DNA of 45,162 bases. Source: Streptomyces sp. WAC06614 (GTDB taxonomy: Bacteria > Actinomycetota > Actinomycetes > Streptomycetales > Streptomycetaceae). The notes below the pieces were generated by a model. That model made no database searches. It was not told the origin of the DNA and was given only the letters and a program-made list of their open reading frames with translations. The number at the start of each line of letters is the position of its first letter. Position 1 is the stretch's first letter. Shown one piece after another: positions 41,700 through 45,162 of the stretch. The translations under genes were made by a program, and so were the position numbers. Where the stretch lies: contig NZ_RPRY01000020.1 in NCBI RefSeq assembly GCF_003949795.1, positions 1-45,162 on the forward strand. Reading direction: 5' to 3'.

Positions 41700-42452
41700 A
41701 TGAGCGTGACGGCGAGGAACGACGGCGACGGGAGCGACCGGTTGTTCTACCACCTGCTCAAGCACCTCCTGCTGGGCCCGCTGCTGCGGCTGCTGTTCCG
41801 GCCGCGGATCGAGGGGCTGGAGAACATCCCGGAGACGGGGCCCGCGATCGTCGCGGGCAACCACCTGTCCTTCTCGGACCACTTCCTGATGCCCGCCATC
41901 CTCAAGCGGCGGATCACCTTCCTGGCGAAGGCCGAGTACTTCACCGGGCCCGGGCTGAAGGGCCGGCTGACCGCCGCCTTCTTCCGCAGCGCCGGGCAGA
42001 TCCCGGTGGACCGCTCCGGCAAGGAGGCCGGGCAGGCCGCCATCCGCGAGGGCCTGGGCGTCCTGGCCAAGGGCGAGCTGCTGGGCATCTACCCGGAGGG
42101 CACCCGCTCGCACGACGGGCGGCTGTACAAGGGCAAGGTGGGGGTGGCCGCGATGGCGCTCGGTGCCGGGGTGCCGGTCGTGCCGTGCGCGATGGTGGGC
42201 ACCTTCGAGATCCAGCCGCCGGGGCAGAAGCTGCCGAAGCTGGGCCGGGTGACCATCCGGTTCGGCGAGCCGCTGGACTTCTCCCGTTACGCCGGGCTGG
42301 AGGGCGAGCGGGCGGTGCTGCGGGCCGTCACCGACGAGATCATGTCGGCGATCCTGGCGCTGTCCGGCCAGGAGTACGTCGACCGGTACGCGGGCGAGGT
42401 CAAGGCCGAGCAGGAGGAGGAGCGGAGGAAGGCCCGGCGCGCGCAGCGCTGA
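41700..42452 (+). CDS. PlsC-like 1-acylglycerol-phosphate acyltransferase
   Basis: A membrane-associated acyltransferase of 250 aa that adds an acyl chain to lysophosphatidate or a similar lipid. The catalytic HX4D motif is in GNHLSFSDHFLMP near residue 53. Motif III reads IYPEGTRSHDGRLYKGKVG near residue 129. Motif II lies at the segment around FFRSAGQIPVDRSG. The C-terminal tail is Glu/Arg-rich. ATG 41700 has no good ribosome site; TTG 41742 (LFYHLLKHLLLG), with GGGAG upstream, better matches the family start and is a real alternative. Confidence 0.85.
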   Translation: MSVTARNDGDGSDRLFYHLLKHLLLGPLLRLLFRPRIEGLENIPETGPAIVAGNHLSFSDHFLMPAILKRRITFLAKAEYFTGPGLKGRLTAAFFRSAGQIPVDRSGKEAGQAAIREGLGVLAKGELLGIYPEGTRSHDGRLYKGKVGVAAMALGAGVPVVPCAMVGTFEIQPPGQKLPKLGRVTIRFGEPLDFSRYAGLEGERAVLRAVTDEIMSAILALSGQEYVDRYAGEVKAEQEEERRKARRAQR

Positions 42453-42485
42453 ACCCTCCCCCGCTCCGGGTCGTACTGTCCCAGG

Positions 42486-42503
42486 CCCGGCGTCACCGCC
42501 GGG
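42486..42503. terminator. Weak hairpin between convergent genes
   Basis: CCCGGCG-TCAC-CGCCGGG forms a 7-bp stem in the 60-bp gap between the acyltransferase and the alpha/beta hydrolase. It may stop both transcripts. Confidence 0.35.
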
Positions 42504-42512
42504 GCGACGGCG

Positions 42513-44177
42513 TCAGCGCCGCGGCAGGGCCGGGAGGTCCGCCTCCGGCAGGTCGGCCGGAGCCGGCGTGAGCGTGCGGGCCGAGGCCGCGGCCGGCGGG
42601 GCCGGGGTGGCGTGCGGGCCGCAGGTCACGTCGTAGGTGTCGACCTTGCCGGTGAGCAGGTAGGCGTCCACCCGGCTGTTGATGCACTCGTTCTTCAGCC
42701 CGGTGACCCCGTGCGAACCGGCGTCCTTCTCGGTGATCAGGCGCGACCCGGCGAGCCGGCGGTGCAGCTCGACGGCACCGTCGTACGGGGTGGCCGCGTC
42801 CCGCTCGGACTGGACGATCAGCACCGGCGGCAGGCCGCGCCGGGCGCCGACCTCGATCGGCTGCTGCTGCTTGGCCCGCCACGTGGCGCAGGGCAGGTTC
42901 ATCCACGCGTTCGACCAGGTCAGGAAGGGGTACTCCTGGTGCAGCGCGGTGTTGTCACGGTCCCACTTGGCCCAGCTGGTGGGCCACTTGGCGTCCGCGC
43001 ACTCCACGGCCGTGTAGACGGCGTTGCCGTTCTCGGCGGTCGCGTTGCCGGCGGTGTCGGACATGTCCGGGGCGATCGCGTCGACGAGGGCCTGTGTGTC
43101 ACCGGCGAGGTAGGCGCTCCAGGTCCGGGCGACGGGCACCCAGGAGGAGTCGTAGTACGGGGCACTCTGGAAGAACCCGAGCAGCTCGGCCGGGCCGACC
43201 ACGCCGCCGATCGGGTGGGCCTTGGCGGTGGCGCGCAGCTCCCGCCACTTGGCCTCGACCTTCTCCGCGGTGTCGCCGATGTGGAAGACGGCGTCGTTCT
43301 TGGCGACCCAGGCCTTCCAGTCGTCCCAGCGCATCTGGAAGGCGACGTCCTGGTCGAGGTTGGCCTCGTACCAGATCTTCTCCTTCGACGGGTTGACCAC
43401 GCTGTCGACGATCATGCGGCGCACGTGCGTCGGGAACAGGGTGGCGTAGACCCCGCCGATGTAGGTGCCGTAGGAGACGCCGAGGAAGTTGAGCTTCTGC
43501 TCGCCGAGGGCGGCCCGGACGACGTCGATGTCCCGTGCGGTGTTCGGCGTGGTCATGTGCGGCAGCATCCAGCCGCTGCGTTCCTTGCAGCCGTCGGCGT
43601 ACGCGGCGGCCAGCTTGCGCTGGGCGCGCTTGTCGGCCTCGCTGTCCGGGACGGGGTCCATCTTCGGCGCCTTGACGAACTCCTGCGGGTCGATGCAGGA
43701 GATCGGCGTGGAGTGGCCGACGCCGCGGGGGTCGAAGCCCACGAAGTCGTAGGCCTTGGAGGTGTTGGCCCACAGCGGGTTCTTGGTGGTCACCCGGCGC
43801 GGGAAGCGCATGCCGGAGCCGCCGGGGCCGCCCGGGTTGTACAGCAGCGCGCCCTGGCGCTCCTGCGGGGTGCCGGTGCTGGCGATCCGGTCGACGGCGA
43901 TGTCGATGGTCCGGCCGTTGGGCTTGGCGTAGTCGAGCGGAACCTTCACGAAGCCGCACTGGATCGGCTTCTCCAGCCCCCAGTCGGCGGGGCAGTCCTT
44001 CCAGTCGATCCCGGTGCCGGCCGCGCGGGCGGCGGCGATCTGTACGCCGACTGCCTCGGGCACCCCGAAGTCACCGCCGGCCGGAGCGGCCGTGGCGGAC
44101 GGGGCGAGGAGCAGTCCGGCGGCGAGCGAGCCGGTGACCAGAGCGGCGGCGCTGCCGAGCGCCGCGGTGCGTATCAC
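42513..44177 (-). CDS. Secreted tripeptidyl-peptidase-type alpha/beta hydrolase
   Basis: An exported serine hydrolase of 554 aa, of the Streptomyces tripeptidyl aminopeptidase/SlpD group, which releases N-terminal tripeptides from proteins. The signal peptide ends near the ATAAPAGG region about residue 31; there is no lipobox. The GGPGGSG oxyanion region, the nucleophile elbow GVSYGTYIGG (Ser near 240) and the C-terminal LIVQSERDAATPYDGAVELH (Asp) and DAGSHGVT (His) make up the triad. GTG 44177 has GGGGA about eight bases upstream. The C-terminal tail after CGPHATP is Ala/Pro-rich. Substrate inferred from family only. Confidence 0.85.
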   Translation of the reverse strand: MIRTAALGSAAALVTGSLAAGLLLAPSATAAPAGGDFGVPEAVGVQIAAARAAGTGIDWKDCPADWGLEKPIQCGFVKVPLDYAKPNGRTIDIAVDRIASTGTPQERQGALLYNPGGPGGSGMRFPRRVTTKNPLWANTSKAYDFVGFDPRGVGHSTPISCIDPQEFVKAPKMDPVPDSEADKRAQRKLAAAYADGCKERSGWMLPHMTTPNTARDIDVVRAALGEQKLNFLGVSYGTYIGGVYATLFPTHVRRMIVDSVVNPSKEKIWYEANLDQDVAFQMRWDDWKAWVAKNDAVFHIGDTAEKVEAKWRELRATAKAHPIGGVVGPAELLGFFQSAPYYDSSWVPVARTWSAYLAGDTQALVDAIAPDMSDTAGNATAENGNAVYTAVECADAKWPTSWAKWDRDNTALHQEYPFLTWSNAWMNLPCATWRAKQQQPIEVGARRGLPPVLIVQSERDAATPYDGAVELHRRLAGSRLITEKDAGSHGVTGLKNECINSRVDAYLLTGKVDTYDVTCGPHATPAPPAAASARTLTPAPADLPEADLPALPRR

Positions 44178-44402
44178 GTGGTTGATCCCCCTGCGTCGGA
44201 TCCGGCCGGTGAACGGCCGGTGTGGGTCTGAGCAACGAGGATCCTGTCGCCTCGTGCGGGCCGCGCGACAGTCCGGCGCGGTGTTCTTTGCCAACCCGAT
44301 ATTCGGTCCGTCGCGTACCGCTGAGCGGAGGGAACGGCACCGGAGCACTGGGCCGACGCTACGTCAGGTGCCCTGCAAGGGAGAGGGTTCGGGGCCGCTG
44401 AG

Positions 44403-44984
44403 TCAGTCGGACGGCCTACGGGCCGAGCCGAGGACGCAGTACGAGCTCGGCAGCGCCGGGCCGCGCTCGGGCAGCCTCAGGGTGCGCTGGGAGACCACGC
44501 GGAAGCCGGCCGCCTCGATCGCGGCCAGCGGGTCGCGGGCCGTGTGGCAGCCGCCGAACAGCCGGGGCCACACCGTGGTCCGGTCCAGGGCCCGCTGCAC
44601 GGCGGCCATCCCGGGCCCGGGCGCCAACCCGTGTTCGAAGAAGCGCAGCTCGGCGCCGGGCCGCAGCACCCGGTACAGCTCGGCCAGGGAGCGCGGCAGG
44701 TCGCGTACGGTGCACAGCACCAGGGAGGCCACGGCGGCGTCGAACGCCTCGCTCTTGACCGGCAGGGCCTCGGCCGCGCCGGGAACGACGTCGACGGGGA
44801 CCTCGGAGCGCAGGGCCGCCTCCGCGGCGAGCCGGCGGAGGGTGCGTTCCGGTTCCACCGCGACCACTTCGGAGACGGCCCGCGGATAGTGGGCGAAGTT
44901 CAGCCCGTTGCCCGCGCCGATCTCGATGACCCGCCCGGACAGCCCCGCCAGCAGCTCCCGCCGCAGCGGCGCGACCCCGCCGCG
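44403..44984 (-). CDS. SAM-dependent methyltransferase, 5' end disrupted
   Basis: A class I methyltransferase of the UbiE/Methyltransf_11 type. Motif I is VIEIGAGNGLNFAHYP, the acidic motif II end is VAVEPERTLRRLA, and later AFDAAVASLVLCTVRDLPRS, RVLRPGAELRFFEHG and GFRVVSQRTLRLPERGP follow. The open frame continues upstream (RGGVAPLRRELLAG) and remains open to the window edge, but with no ATG, GTG or TTG before motif I. Family resemblance ends at about base 44984, where the sequence becomes bioD-like on the opposite strand. The gene is therefore truncated or chimeric. Substrate unknown. Confidence 0.7.
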   Translation of the reverse strand, partial: RGGVAPLRRELLAGLSGRVIEIGAGNGLNFAHYPRAVSEVVAVEPERTLRRLAAEAALRSEVPVDVVPGAAEALPVKSEAFDAAVASLVLCTVRDLPRSLAELYRVLRPGAELRFFEHGLAPGPGMAAVQRALDRTTVWPRLFGGCHTARDPLAAIEAAGFRVVSQRTLRLPERGPALPSSYCVLGSARRPSD

Positions 44985-45032
44985 GAGAAGCTCGCCGCCG
45001 CGTACGACCTGGTGCTGGTCGAGGGGGCCGGC
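44985..45032 (+). pseudogene. bioD: Inverted internal fragment of a bioD-like gene
   Basis: The plus strand encodes EKLAAAYDLVLVEGAG, the characteristic central motif of dethiobiotin synthetase, in which VLVEGAGG is near-universal. It is followed by unrelated residues and a stop at 45090-45092. The preceding part of a BioD protein lies on the opposite strand at 45041-45127, so the fragment is inverted relative to it. Confidence 0.45.
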
Positions 45033-45040
45033 GACAGCGT

Positions 45041-45127
45041 GGCCAGGCCGCTGCGGCGCGCGGCGGTGTCCGGGGCCAACGGCTCCGGATAGCGGGCCAG
45101 TTCGACCGGGGTCACCCCGGGCCCGGC
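45041..45127 (-). pseudogene. bioD: N-terminal-half fragment of a bioD-like gene
   Basis: The minus strand encodes AGPGVTPVELARYPEPLAPD then TAARRSGLA, which matches the substrate-binding part of BioD (ELxRYxxPLAPxTAARR). In an intact BioD the EKLAAAYDLVLVEGAG segment would follow in the same orientation; here it is on the plus strand. The first 33 bases belong to the left arm of the terminal palindrome. Confidence 0.45.
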
Positions 45128-45162
45128 GAGCCGGGCCCGGGGTGACCCCGGTCGAACTGGCC
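45095..45162. repeat. 68-bp terminal palindrome (33-bp arms, 2-bp centre)
   Basis: Arms 45095-45127 and 45130-45162 are exact reverse complements around GA. The window ends exactly at the end of the right arm. Both arms encode the same bioD-like residues (AGPGVTPVELA) on opposite strands. This pattern is typical of a fold-back chimera at a contig end, but a true inverted duplication is possible. Confidence 0.9.

Noticed and set aside
44544..45092. 182-codon plus-strand open frame
   Set aside because: Most of it is antisense to the methyltransferase; only the last part (bioD-like) is meaningful and is listed separately.
1..45162. CRISPR arrays, tRNA/rRNA genes, insertion sequences, attachment sites, bldA-type TTA codons
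   Set aside because: I looked for spaced repeats, cloverleaf sequences, transposase motifs and in-frame TTA and found none. The only tandem repeats are the 15-bp and 26-bp units.

Overview
The window is very GC-rich DNA (roughly 74 % by eye) with strong third-position GC bias, many GTG starts, 4-bp GTGA gene overlaps and no in-frame TTA codon that I could find. Gene content (two SpoIIE-type phosphatases, a SARP/BTAD-AAA regulator, F420-type oxidoreductase, DUF6153, DUF5999, murT-gatD, nickel ABC operon with a Nur-type box) points to Streptomyces or a very close actinobacterium. I see no CRISPR array, tRNA, rRNA, insertion sequence or prophage. No gap between genes exceeds 300 bp.

Region 1 (1-14.0 kb): a GAF-PP2C-ATPase phosphatase; a three-gene sugar-type ABC transporter (ATPase, permease, lipoprotein) behind a perfect 16-bp palindrome; a DUF6153-DUF305 pair; a small NTF2-like protein convergent with a FAD monooxygenase; a second, larger phosphatase; and a secreted metallo-hydrolase with a discoidin domain.

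Region 2 (14.0-24.8 kb): a TetR regulator, a 1134-aa SARP-AAA regulator whose stop overlaps that of an F420-type oxidoreductase, a hemerythrin protein, a small protein with a GPDDL tandem repeat, a 2OG-Fe(II) oxygenase, a secreted beta-propeller-like protein, a degenerate dihydroxybenzoate-AMP-ligase relative and a 64-aa membrane protein.

Region 3 (24.9-33.7 kb): a five-gene nickel/peptide ABC operon (nikABCDE, minus strand) with a Nur-type operator in its promoter region, a divergent fibronectin-III lipoprotein, an AfsR-like ATPase lacking a DNA-binding domain, and a DUF5999 gene followed by a 30-aa micropeptide.

Region 4 (33.8-45.2 kb) looks like conserved core chromosome: SRPBCC protein, acyl-CoA dehydrogenase divergent from a TetR gene with two palindromes between them, peptide deformylase, murT-gatD (lipid II amidation), pfkA, a CtaG-type oxidase assembly protein, a small membrane protein, a PlsC-like acyltransferase, a secreted tripeptidyl-peptidase-type hydrolase and a methyltransferase. 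The right edge is abnormal: inverted pieces of a bioD-like gene and a 68-bp near-perfect palindrome sit against the start-less methyltransferase, which looks like an assembly fold-back or a rearrangement.

The best candidates for new biology are the degenerate adenylate-forming enzyme at 23187-24566, the DUF5999-micropeptide operon at 33385-33682, and the undescribed operator palindromes at 1900-1915 and 35576-35625.
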